From CAVPHV01 sp963704825 (GTDB taxonomy: Bacteria; Actinomycetota; Acidimicrobiia; Spongiisociales; UBA5794), in the NCBI GenBank assembly GCA_963704825.1, contig CAVPHV010000005.1, forward strand, positions 186,001 through 250,000: a stretch of DNA of 64,000 bases, written 5' to 3'. A program made the position numbers and the translations under genes. Shown one piece after another: positions 26,443 to 34,196 of this stretch. The notes below the pieces were generated by a model that worked only from the letters and a program-made list of their open reading frames with translations, was not told the DNA's origin and did not search any database. Numbering within the stretch: the first letter of the stretch is position 1; every line of letters starts with the position of its first letter.

Positions 26443-27072
26443 CTACGAAACCTCGCGCCCTTCGATTCCCTCGAGGGCGGCGACGGCAGCCCGCCAGCCG
26501 ACGTCGATGTCGCGCTCTTCACCTCCGAGGTATACACGGCCCATCGAGCCGAAGCTGCGCACCTCGAGAACATTGATCTCCGCAGCCTTCTCCGCCTCGT
26601 TCGCCGCCAGCGATGCGTACGCCGCCGGCTCGCACTCGAGCACGTAGAGAGTCTGTCCCGGAATGATCATCTGGCCGTGGCGGGTGCGGTTGATCAACTG
26701 GGCGTGGTGATCGTCGAGCCGGCGAATGATCTGAGACGACAAGATCCGCGGTTTGATCCGATCGGCTTCGACGTGCTCGATGGCATCGAGGATGGCGGCG
26801 CCGGCCGCCCGAGTCTCCGCCTGATCGGGGGAATGGACCTCGAGCACCCCGTAGTAGCGCTCGATGATCTGCAATCCCGGCTTGATGTTCGTGGCCTTCA
26901 ATGCGACATCCGTGAGGCGGTTGATCTCGATACCGGGGGCAACCTCGACCCACAGCGACGCATCGTTGGCCAGCGGGAGGAAACCTTGGGCAATCGTGCC
27001 GAGGAAGGCGGCGTACTGCGGTTGCAGACTGTCCAGGAACGCAAAGGACCGTAGATCAATACCGCTCGTCAC
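26443..27072 (-). CDS. Divergent tandem BMC-domain shell protein
   Basis: 209 residues from a GTG with a strong GGAG site; the gene overlaps the deoC end by 17 bases. Two BMC-like halves are visible. About residues 33-95 have [19 protein letters not shown] and [17 protein letters not shown]; about 140-205 have [23 protein letters not shown] and [13 protein letters not shown]. Both follow the helix-strand-helix pattern of PF00936 but lack its usual opening motif, so this is a divergent BMC-T. The N-terminal ~30 residues ([17 protein letters not shown]) are extra. I infer a facet protein, possibly with a larger or gated pore. Confidence 0.78.
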   Translation of the reverse strand: MTSGIDLRSFAFLDSLQPQYAAFLGTIAQGFLPLANDASLWVEVAPGIEINRLTDVALKATNIKPGLQIIERYYGVLEVHSPDQAETRAAGAAILDAIEHVEADRIKPRILSSQIIRRLDDHHAQLINRTRHGQMIIPGQTLYVLECEPAAYASLAANEAEKAAEINVLEVRSFGSMGRVYLGGEERDIDVGWRAAVAALEGIEGREVS

Positions 27073-27889
27073 TCGACTCTCCTTCTGTGCCGCCCACGAT
27101 CTGTACTCCTGCTGAGGCCCCGATTCGGGTTGCCCCTGCCGCAATCATGTCTTCCGCATCTTCGGCGGTGCGCACGCCGCCGGAGGCCTTGACCCCCATG
27201 TCAGGGCCAACGGTCTCTCGCATCAACGCCACGTCGTACACCGTCGCTCCGCCGCCGCTGAACCCCGTCGACGTCTTGACGAAGTCGGCCTTCGCCGCTT
27301 TGGCCAGAGAGGAGGCGATGACCTTCTCCTCGTCGGTGAGTAACCCGGTCTCGAGAATCACCTTGCAGATCGCGCCCGTCTCATGGGCGGCGTCGACCAC
27401 CTTCTCGATGTCGGTCTTGACGAGGTCGTAGTCACCTGACTTGAGCGCCCCAACGTTGATCACCATGTCGAGTTCGCGGGCGCCGTCGCGCAGCGCCCGA
27501 CGCGCCTCCATTGCTTTGATCTCGGGAGTGGTGGCGCCCAGCGGGAATCCGATCACCGTGCACACCGGCACGCCGGTCCCGCGAAGCGACTTTGACGCTC
27601 GCTTCACCCAGGTCGGGTTGATGCACACTGAGGCGAAACTGAACTCTTCAGCCTCCCGGCACAGTTGGTCGATGTCTGCCGCGGTGACGTCGGGCTTGAG
27701 GGCGGTGTGGTCGATGTATCTGGCGAGGTCCAGCGGGACGTCGGCGGCTTCGCCGTGGAAACTCACACGATCGGCCCCATTGGCGACGACGTGGCGAACC
27801 TTCTCAGGCGTGTCGCAGATGTCGTAGCCCGCGGCCAACGCACCGAGTACCTCGCGGGTCACGGCGTCGATCAATTCTTCGCGGTTCAT
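27056..27889 (-). CDS. deoC: Deoxyribose-phosphate aldolase DeoC, BMC cargo
   Basis: Cleaves 2-deoxyribose 5-phosphate to glyceraldehyde 3-phosphate and acetaldehyde. 277 residues, about 50 longer than plain DeoC because of an N-terminal extension. The active site is complete: Schiff-base Lys205 in FVKTSTGF, proton-relay Asp141 (ELDMVINVG) and Lys234 (VKASGGVRT). Residues 3-18 (Leu6, Ile7, Val10, Val14, Leu18) form an amphipathic helix fitting an encapsulation peptide. It probably feeds acetaldehyde to the acylating dehydrogenase in the same operon. Confidence 0.96.
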   Translation of the reverse strand: MNREELIDAVTREVLGALAAGYDICDTPEKVRHVVANGADRVSFHGEAADVPLDLARYIDHTALKPDVTAADIDQLCREAEEFSFASVCINPTWVKRASKSLRGTGVPVCTVIGFPLGATTPEIKAMEARRALRDGARELDMVINVGALKSGDYDLVKTDIEKVVDAAHETGAICKVILETGLLTDEEKVIASSLAKAAKADFVKTSTGFSGGGATVYDVALMRETVGPDMGVKASGGVRTAEDAEDMIAAGATRIGASAGVQIVGGTEGESSDERY

Positions 27890-27902
27890 CGTTGGTTCCT
27901 CG

Positions 27903-28538
27903 TCACCGTGTCGAGTACTCCTGCTCGAGCTCCGTGATCATCGCGACCCGCCGGGCATGTCGATCCCCGCCCCACTCAACGGCGAGCCATTCCTGCACGA
28001 TCTGCCACGCTAGACCATCTCCCACCATTGCTGCGCCGAGCGTCAGCACGTTGGCGTGGTTGTGTTCCCTGCTGTTGCGGGCCGTTGAGATGTCGTAGCA
28101 GAGTGCGGCGCGAACGCCGGGGACCTTGTTGGCCACCATCGCAGACCCGATACCGGCCCCGTCGACGATGATCCCCCACGTGCAGCTGCCGTCGGCGACC
28201 TTGCGGGCAACGGCAGCGGCGAAGACCGGATAGTCCACCGCTTCTGGCGAATCGGTGCCGCAGTCGATCACGTCGTAGCCCACTTCTCGCAACCGAAACA
28301 GCAACCGTTCCTTAAGCGGGTAGCCGCCGTGGTCGGCGCCAATCGCGATCTTGGTCCCTTTGCGCCCGACATCGGAGGGAGTTGACGGAGCGGACGGCGT
28401 CGGTGTGGGGTTCGAAACAGTGCCATCGGGTCGATACGGCTCCTGGCCGATGACGCCATCAACGATGGCGGCAACGAGCTCGCGCACGTCAGATTCGCTC
28501 GGCAGGGGCGCGGCGCCCGGAGTGCTCGGTGTTGTCAT
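27903..28538 (-). CDS. RpiB/LacAB-like isomerase with encapsulation helix, BMC cargo
   Basis: 211 residues. Residues 15-32 form an amphipathic helix (Val18, Leu21, Val22, Ile25, Val29), then a Pro/Ser/Thr-rich linker, then an RpiB fold from residue 62 ([15 protein letters not shown]). The catalytic Cys of RpiB is Asp126 here (IVDGAGIG against ICGTGIG) and the following Thr is Ala, while His159 (SREHNH) is kept. It may isomerise a different sugar phosphate or use another base. First gene of the BMC operon; a TAGCCT box lies upstream. SPU-type BMC loci carry such an RpiB relative. Confidence 0.9.
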   Translation of the reverse strand: MTTPSTPGAAPLPSESDVRELVAAIVDGVIGQEPYRPDGTVSNPTPTPSAPSTPSDVGRKGTKIAIGADHGGYPLKERLLFRLREVGYDVIDCGTDSPEAVDYPVFAAAVARKVADGSCTWGIIVDGAGIGSAMVANKVPGVRAALCYDISTARNSREHNHANVLTLGAAMVGDGLAWQIVQEWLAVEWGGDRHARRVAMITELEQEYSTR

Positions 28539-28572
28539 GTGGTGGTGCGGTCTCCTCGCACGCCATCCTAGG

Positions 28573-28578
28573 AGGCTA
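28573..28578 (-). promoter_or_regulatory. Probable -10 box of the BMC operon
   Basis: On the minus strand TAGCCT is the best -10 box upstream of the operon. Six bases after it is an ATG (28566) opening a 25-codon frame that overlaps the rpiB-like start out of frame. GAGGAG lies 13 bases before the rpiB-like ATG. No second promoter is evident inside the operon. Confidence 0.45.
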
Positions 28579-28719
28579 TTGCACGACGCGGCTTGAGCGT
28601 GCTCATGAGGTCCGGAAGAACCGCCTGCCTGCGGCGTGTCGGCACGCATGCCTCTCGTTCAACATCCTTCGCAACAAATGGTCCGGCGGTCCGAAGCGAC
28701 GCCCGACGTCCGGGGTTCG

Positions 28720-28725
28720 TACAAT
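28720..28725 (+). promoter_or_regulatory. -10 box of the MerR-like gene (leaderless)
   Basis: TACAAT lies seven bases before the ATG at 28733; the transcript should start at the start codon. Confidence 0.55.
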
Positions 28726-28732
28726 GCACGCG

Positions 28733-29530
28733 ATGGTCGACAACGATGCTGCCTTTCTCTGGGAATCCGGAGCCCTTCGCACTCCGCCGCGCCGTGGCGA
28801 ACCCGAGAGGCGGCTCGACGCGCCTGAGCCCTCGCCGAGGCCCCCTGGAAAACAATGGGTGACGCTGCGCGACGCCCACTATGCGACCGGAATCCCGGTG
28901 GAGACCCTGCGCAAGTGGGCCAGACGCCGCAGCGTCCCGAGCTCCATGGAGCAAACCGAATACGGGACCCGCCGCATGGTCTCGCTCGGCGATGTCATCG
29001 AGCGGGCCCACAAGCTGGGTCGACCGCTCACCCCCGTCCCCGATGACCAGCGCGACCAGCATGAGTCGGACGCCGCAGCCGAGCCGAATCCAGACCGGGC
29101 CAAAGCCGCACCGGAACCGGAGCCAACACCGGAACCCTCAGCTGAGCCGGAGACCGAACCAGAACCGGAACCCACTGCCACGGAGCAGACAGCGGCGGAG
29201 CCGGATGTCGAAACAACTCCTCCTACAGAGGCCCCGGAAGGCACGGTGCTCGTGCCCATTGCCGCCTGGGACAAGATGCTGATCCAGCTCGGCAATCTCC
29301 ATGAGGCCGGCCGAGAACTCGCCGAAGCCAAGGAGCGGGCAGCCAAAGCGGAGACCGAGGCCAAGTTCCTGCGCGAACGCCTGCGCGAGGTGCGTGACAC
29401 CCAACCCGTCAACCGACCGGCCGATCCGACACCTCCCGCCCCGACCACCGCTCCGGTCGAAGTCGCCGCACCCCCTGAAAAGATGTGGCGCTACGTCTAC
29501 CGGGGTTGGAGCAGACGCCGCAGAACCTGA
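28733..29530 (+). CDS. MerR-like HTH protein with Pro/Glu-rich linker and coiled coil
   Basis: 265 residues. Residues ~40-100 form a helix-turn-helix: VTLRDAHYATGIPVETLRKWARR, then TRRMVSLGDVIERA, as in MerR-type or excisionase-like domains. A ~60-residue stretch dominated by Pro-Glu repeats follows, then a coiled coil (about 185-220, EAKERAAKAETEAKFLRERL) and a basic C-terminus (WRYVYRGWSRRRRT). A DNA-binding, multimeric protein is likely. It is divergent from the BMC operon across 194 bases and may control it, which is inference from position. Another ATG lies nine bases upstream (28724), inside the -10 box. Confidence 0.78.
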   Translation: MVDNDAAFLWESGALRTPPRRGEPERRLDAPEPSPRPPGKQWVTLRDAHYATGIPVETLRKWARRRSVPSSMEQTEYGTRRMVSLGDVIERAHKLGRPLTPVPDDQRDQHESDAAAEPNPDRAKAAPEPEPTPEPSAEPETEPEPEPTATEQTAAEPDVETTPPTEAPEGTVLVPIAAWDKMLIQLGNLHEAGRELAEAKERAAKAETEAKFLRERLREVRDTQPVNRPADPTPPAPTTAPVEVAAPPEKMWRYVYRGWSRRRRT

Positions 29531-29603
29531 AGTCTTTCGACCCTGGTCGCCGATCCGCCCCCGTCAGATACTTCGAGATCGGACCCTCAGGAAGGCACCC
29601 CGC

Positions 29604-30986
29604 ATGAGCGCAGGACGAATCATCGGCATCGTGATCGGCTCCCTACTGGGGTTGATGGCACTAGGCCTGTTGGCAGGAGGCGCCTTCCTCAGCATCGGCT
29701 ACGCCATCGTTACCGCAGGCGACGGCTATTTCGACGCCGATCTGGAACGGCTCAGCACTGCGACCGCAGCCATCACCACGGAAGAAGCAGACCTTCAAGC
29801 TGATCCCGGCCCGCCGGACTGGGTGATGGACTTCATGGACGTCTCCGTGCAAATCAAGGCCACCGGAGCTGCCGACGCCGCCGATACGTTCATCGGGATC
29901 GGCTCAAAGTCCGATGTCGACGCGTATCTCGGTGATGCAGCGCGCGACGAGATCCGCGAGGTCCGAGCCGGAGGGGACGTGCGGTATCGCACCATCCCCG
30001 GAAGCGGTCCAGTGGCGCCGCCAACCGAGCAGAGCTTCTGGGTGGCATCGGCCTCCGGCGTGGGCACCCAAGAATTGAGCTGGGACGTTGCCGAGGGCAC
30101 GTGGATGGCAGTCCTGATGAACTCGGACGGGTCACCCGGCGTCATCGCCGACGTGACCGTCGGGGCCAAGTCTCCCGCGGTCCTCCCGGTCGGCATTGGG
30201 CTCCTCGTGGCCGGACTCCTCTTCATGGTCGCCGCGGTGGTGATCATCGTCCTGTTCGCCGTGGTCGGCCGTTCGGATGAGGTACCGGAGCCTCGCGACG
30301 TGGCGGCTCCGCTCACACCCGAGCCGGTGACGCTGGAGGCCTCACTCGATGAGCCCCTCTCGCAATGGTTGTGGTTGGTGAAGTGGTTCCTGGCGATCCC
30401 CCACTTCTTCCTCTTGATGTTCCTATGGATTGGGTTTGTGGTCCTCACGTTCATCGCGTTCTTTGCGATTCTGTTCACGAGCCGCTACCCAAGGGGGATG
30501 TTCGACTTCAATGTCGGAGTTCTGCGCTGGTCATGGCGGGTCGCCTACTACGCCGGCACCGGGGGCCTGGGGACCGACCGCTACCCGCCGTTCTCCCTCG
30601 ATGAGGATCCCGACTACCCAGCTCACTTCGACGTTGCCTACCCGGCGACCCTGTCCCGCGGCCTCGTGCTCGTGAAGTGGTGGCTGCTCGCCATCCCCCA
30701 ATACATGGTGCTGGCGGCACTTGTCGGCGCCGGCTGGTGGGGCACCATGGGATGGGGCTATGGCGGCGGTCTGCTCGGTATCGTGGTTCTCATCGCCGCC
30801 GTGGCTCTCCTGTTCACCCGCCGCTACCCGCAAGGCCTGTTCGATCTGATCATCGGGCTGAACCGCTGGGTGATGCGCGTGACCGCCTATGCCGCCTTGA
30901 TGACCGACCACTACCCACCATTCCGGCTCGACCAGGGCGGTGAGGAGCCGCGGTTGGACGTCGTCACTGAGCCCGCCCAGCGGTGA
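29604..30986 (+). CDS. DUF4389 membrane protein
   Basis: 460 residues. One membrane segment at the N-terminus (~5-30), an extracytoplasmic region (~35-190), a second segment (~195-220), and a C-terminal half with two DUF4389 units. Each unit has paired hydrophobic segments and the motif RYPRGMFDF or RYPQGLFDL, followed by the YPPFSLDEDPDYP or YPPFRLD element. DUF4389 proteins are membrane proteins of unknown function. AGGAAGG upstream of the ATG sets the start. It follows the MerR-like gene with 73 bases between. Confidence 0.88.
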   Translation: MSAGRIIGIVIGSLLGLMALGLLAGGAFLSIGYAIVTAGDGYFDADLERLSTATAAITTEEADLQADPGPPDWVMDFMDVSVQIKATGAADAADTFIGIGSKSDVDAYLGDAARDEIREVRAGGDVRYRTIPGSGPVAPPTEQSFWVASASGVGTQELSWDVAEGTWMAVLMNSDGSPGVIADVTVGAKSPAVLPVGIGLLVAGLLFMVAAVVIIVLFAVVGRSDEVPEPRDVAAPLTPEPVTLEASLDEPLSQWLWLVKWFLAIPHFFLLMFLWIGFVVLTFIAFFAILFTSRYPRGMFDFNVGVLRWSWRVAYYAGTGGLGTDRYPPFSLDEDPDYPAHFDVAYPATLSRGLVLVKWWLLAIPQYMVLAALVGAGWWGTMGWGYGGGLLGIVVLIAAVALLFTRRYPQGLFDLIIGLNRWVMRVTAYAALMTDHYPPFRLDQGGEEPRLDVVTEPAQR

Positions 30987-31004
30987 CGTATCCACGGAGG
31001 TGAA

Positions 31005-31010
31005 TAGGCT
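31005..31010 (+). promoter_or_regulatory. -10 box of the EamA gene (leaderless)
   Basis: TAGGCT lies six bases before the ATG at 31017. A GGAGG sequence ahead of it is upstream of the predicted transcript start and so would not act as a ribosome-binding site. Confidence 0.55.
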
Positions 31011-31016
31011 GCTGCG

Positions 31017-31955
31017 ATGCAGATTCGGATTTGGGCGGCACTGTTGGTCGCAGCAGCAGGGTGGGGAACCACCGGCGTAGCGACCCGAGCCGCCCTGGAC
31101 GCAGGCGTTCCGCCGGTGGCAATGGTGGCGATCCGCTCCGCGATTGCGGCGGCCCTACTCCTCGCCGTGTTGCTGATCCGCTCCAAGCCGATCACTCGCG
31201 ATCCCCAGCGGTGGCTCACCGGGGTGGTCATGGCCGCCTTCCAGTTGTCGCTGCCGTTTGTGCTCTTCACCCTGGCCTACCAGTACGCCTCGGCAGGGTT
31301 CGTCGGCATGTTGGTCGCTCTGATCCCGCTGGCAACCGCGGTGATCGCCAACTTCTTCTTGCCCGACGAACCACTGACAACCGCCAAGACCGTCGGGCTG
31401 ATCATCGCCTTCGCCGGCGTCGGATTCCTACTCCTCTCCGGCGACAGCGGACTCGCCGAGGGTGGCAGGCCGCTGCTGGCAGCGGTTCTGTCGCTCGGTG
31501 CCATTCTGTCGATCTCCGGTTCCAGCATCTTCGCCAAGGGCAGACCCGGCACCTATGAGCCGATGGAGCTCACGTGGATGCAGTTCACGGTCGGGACCGT
31601 CTTGTTGGTGATCGTCATGGTGATCTTCGAGGGAATCCCAACCGAGATGTCGGCATGGGGGTGGGCACTGGTGGTCTACCTGACGATCATCGGCAGCCTC
31701 ATCCCCTTCGTCCTCTACTACTGGTTGCTCAGCCAGGTCAGCGCCACCAGAGCGTCTCTGGTTGGCTACATCGTTCCGCTCGTCGCTCTGGGAACCGGGG
31801 TGGTGCTCCTCGATGAGAAGATTCAACTCGGCATCGTGGTCGGCGGCACGCTGATCTTGGCCGGCGTGATCATGACCGACCGCTCCGAGAAGCGACGTGT
31901 CAAAGCCGCGGGACTCGCCGCCTCTTCCCCGTCGGCAACCGAATCAACGACTTGA
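31017..31955 (+). CDS. EamA/DMT-family transporter
   Basis: 312 residues with about ten hydrophobic segments arranged as two five-helix EamA repeats (AAGWGTTGVATRAAL in the first, GSLIPFVLYYWLLSQVSATRASLVGYIVPLVALGTGV in the second). DMT transporters export amino acids, metabolites or drugs; the substrate cannot be read from sequence. The C-terminus is a short polar cytoplasmic tail. The promoter arrangement predicts a leaderless mRNA. Confidence 0.9.
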   Translation: MQIRIWAALLVAAAGWGTTGVATRAALDAGVPPVAMVAIRSAIAAALLLAVLLIRSKPITRDPQRWLTGVVMAAFQLSLPFVLFTLAYQYASAGFVGMLVALIPLATAVIANFFLPDEPLTTAKTVGLIIAFAGVGFLLLSGDSGLAEGGRPLLAAVLSLGAILSISGSSIFAKGRPGTYEPMELTWMQFTVGTVLLVIVMVIFEGIPTEMSAWGWALVVYLTIIGSLIPFVLYYWLLSQVSATRASLVGYIVPLVALGTGVVLLDEKIQLGIVVGGTLILAGVIMTDRSEKRRVKAAGLAASSPSATESTT

Positions 31956-31993
31956 TTCGGCTCCGAGGCCGGCGCCTACCAACCACTGCGTCG

Positions 31994-31999
31994 TAGAAT
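31994..31999 (+). promoter_or_regulatory. -10 box of the PGPGW-type gene (leaderless)
   Basis: TAGAAT lies six bases before the ATG at 32006. Confidence 0.55.
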
Positions 32000-32005
32000 C
32001 GGCTG

Positions 32006-32278
32006 ATGGCATTGCCGCACCATGAAGGGGACCGGGTGCAGTCCGACCCGAACGCCGAGACGCCGCAGCGACCCAGCGGAACGCTCCGCAAGCTCGCGAC
32101 GGGCGCCGTCGGTGTCACCGTCACCGCCGCTGGGGTCGTGATGCTGGTAACGCCGGGACCTGGCCTGCTCGTTGCATTCGCCGGCATGACGATTCTCGCC
32201 CGGGAGTTTCCCGCCGTCCGGAATCGCCTCGATCGTTGGCGCACTGCGGCAAGTTCCCGGTTCAAGAAACCGGACTAG
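32006..32278 (+). CDS. Small PGPGW-type transmembrane protein
   Basis: 90 residues. A polar N-terminus of ~30 residues, then a hydrophobic hairpin with the family motif VTPGPGLLVAFAGMTILAREFP, and a basic C-terminus. The family usually has PGPGW; here Trp is Leu. These are small two-helix membrane proteins of unknown role, common in actinobacteria. Separate transcription from the flanking genes is likely given its own -10 box. Confidence 0.8.
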   Translation: MALPHHEGDRVQSDPNAETPQRPSGTLRKLATGAVGVTVTAAGVVMLVTPGPGLLVAFAGMTILAREFPAVRNRLDRWRTAASSRFKKPD

Positions 32279-32388
32279 GAGGCTGTCACCACTCCGCCGC
32301 GTTCGCTCACCCGTCAAACGCCCGGTTAGTACGCTAGTGGCGAGCGCCAAACCGACGTTGTTCAACCAACGACTAGGGTCACGCATCG

Positions 32389-33303
32389 ATGACGGCACCC
32401 ATCATCTCCACCAAAGGCCTGAGCCACGCCTACGGCGACATCGTCGCCCTCCACGACGTCACAATCGACGTTCCCCCCGGGAGTATCGGCCTGGTCGGGG
32501 CCAATGGGGCGGGTAAGACCACCTTCATCAAGATCCTGCTCGGCATCCTCGAGCCGACCGTCGGATCTGTCGACGTGTTGAGCGTCGATGTCGTCAAAGA
32601 CCCGATTCCGATGCGGTCCAACGTCGGATACATGCCGGAAGGAAGCTGCCTGCCGCTCTCGCAGACCGCAGCGGACTTCGCCGTCTACGCCGCCGAGTTG
32701 GCTGGGTTGCCAAGGAGAGCCGCCCGGCAGCGGGCCTCGGATGTCCTGACCTTGGTAGGCCTCCACGAGGAGCGGTTCCGGTACATAGGCGAATTCTCCA
32801 CCGGCATGAGACAGCGCGCCATGCTCGCTCAGGCGATCGTCCACGACCCGTCGCTGGTCTTCCTCGATGAGCCAACCGCGGGACTCGACCCGCAGGGGCG
32901 CGAGGAAATGCTGGAACTGGTCAGCAGGCTCGGCAGCTTTGGGATCAACGTGTTGACGTCCTCGCACGTGCTCACCGACATCGAGCGCACCTGCGACTGG
33001 GTCATCATGCTCGACGGGGGCAGGGTGCTACGCAACGGACCGCTGGCCGGGCTCACCGACACCAGCACGGTCGAGGTCGAGGTTCTCGGCGATCCTGCAC
33101 TGGTGGCCGACGCACTCACCCGAGCCGGCGCCAGCGTCGAGACCGACCACCAAACGGTATACGTCGAGTACGCAGCCGGCGACACCTTCCTGCTGGTGCG
33201 TGACGTGCTCGCCGACACCGGTACTGGAATGCGACGCCTCGGAGCTCGCTCCACCTCACTCGAGGACATCTTCCTCGCCCAAGATTTGGACCAACCCTCA
33301 TGA
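32389..33303 (+). CDS. ABC transporter ATP-binding protein (ABC-2 type), first
   Basis: 304 residues: ABC ATPase with Walker A GANGAGKTT, signature FSTGMRQRAMLAQA (C-loop STGMRQR), Walker B LVFLDEPTAGLDPQG and the H-loop in SSHVL. The C-terminal ~90 residues form the accessory domain usual in ABC-2 exporters. It pairs with the permease at 33300, whose start overlaps this stop by four bases. A TAGGGT box nine bases before the ATG suggests a very short leader. Substrate unknown. Confidence 0.94.
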   Translation: MTAPIISTKGLSHAYGDIVALHDVTIDVPPGSIGLVGANGAGKTTFIKILLGILEPTVGSVDVLSVDVVKDPIPMRSNVGYMPEGSCLPLSQTAADFAVYAAELAGLPRRAARQRASDVLTLVGLHEERFRYIGEFSTGMRQRAMLAQAIVHDPSLVFLDEPTAGLDPQGREEMLELVSRLGSFGINVLTSSHVLTDIERTCDWVIMLDGGRVLRNGPLAGLTDTSTVEVEVLGDPALVADALTRAGASVETDHQTVYVEYAAGDTFLLVRDVLADTGTGMRRLGARSTSLEDIFLAQDLDQPS

Positions 33304-34196
33304 GCGACCGTGGCGTTGTCTTCGACCTGGGCTACGTCCCCTACGAGGGGCCCCGGCTCGGCACAGGTGCTGCGGTGCGGGCAACGGTGCGCGACGGCAT
33401 CCGCCGAGTGCTCGGGCTGCGCCGCAAAGCCCGCAAGAAGATTCTCCCCTGGATGCTGGTCGGCATCGCCCTCATCCCCGCCATCGTGTTTGTCGGCCTC
33501 GCCTTCCTGCTGTCGTCCTTCGACCCGACCGGCAGCGGCGCCGACAGCCCATTCGGCGGCCACGTGGAGTTCTTTGGGCTGATCGGCAACGTTGTGCTCC
33601 TCTTTGCCGCCTTGGCGGGGCCTGAACTGCTGGTACCCGACCGAACCGAAGGTGTGCTCGCCGTCTACAGCTCACGCCCGATGCGGGCTCGTGACTACCT
33701 GCTCGGCCGGACCGGAGCGCTCGCCATCGTGCTCGCCGGGTTCCTGCTCGTCCCTCAGTTCCTGATGTACCTCGGGTTCGCCGCCCTCGACGACGCGGGA
33801 TTCCTGCGTGCGCTGGTGGAACGGTCCGACGATGTCGTGCAGATCCTGGCTGCCTCCGCGGTCTACATGCTGGCCTATGGCGCACCGGCGATCCTGATCG
33901 CCACGTTCGCCCGCCGCACCGCGCCGGCTACCGGGGTCTACCTGGCCCTCATGTTGGTGTCCAGCGGGTTTGCCCAGGGCATGGTCGATGGTGACGTCAC
34001 CGGAGCTCGCTTTGCGGCGCTCGGCGCCCTCGCTCAACACCCGGTGGTGGTCACCGATTGGATCTTCGACCACACCAGCGTCGGCTTGGCGCCGGTTGAG
34101 GCCGGATGGGACCCATCGGTCTCGCTCGCGGTGATCCTTGTGGTCACGGCGATCACCGCCGTCGTGACCATCCGGCGCTACCGGAGTCTGATGTGA
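33300..34196 (+). CDS. ABC-2 type transporter permease, first
   Basis: 298 residues with about six membrane segments, beginning at AWKKILPWMLVGIALIPA-like sequence around residue 57 after a cytoplasmic stretch. It contains the PDRTEGVLAVYSSRPMRARDYLLGR element seen in ABC-2 permeases. Start ATG overlaps the preceding ATPase, and the stop overlaps the GTG of the next ATPase, so four genes are coupled. It may form one exporter with both ATPases or two separate half-transporters. Confidence 0.9.
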   Translation: MSDRGVVFDLGYVPYEGPRLGTGAAVRATVRDGIRRVLGLRRKARKKILPWMLVGIALIPAIVFVGLAFLLSSFDPTGSGADSPFGGHVEFFGLIGNVVLLFAALAGPELLVPDRTEGVLAVYSSRPMRARDYLLGRTGALAIVLAGFLLVPQFLMYLGFAALDDAGFLRALVERSDDVVQILAASAVYMLAYGAPAILIATFARRTAPATGVYLALMLVSSGFAQGMVDGDVTGARFAALGALAQHPVVVTDWIFDHTSVGLAPVEAGWDPSVSLAVILVVTAITAVVTIRRYRSLM

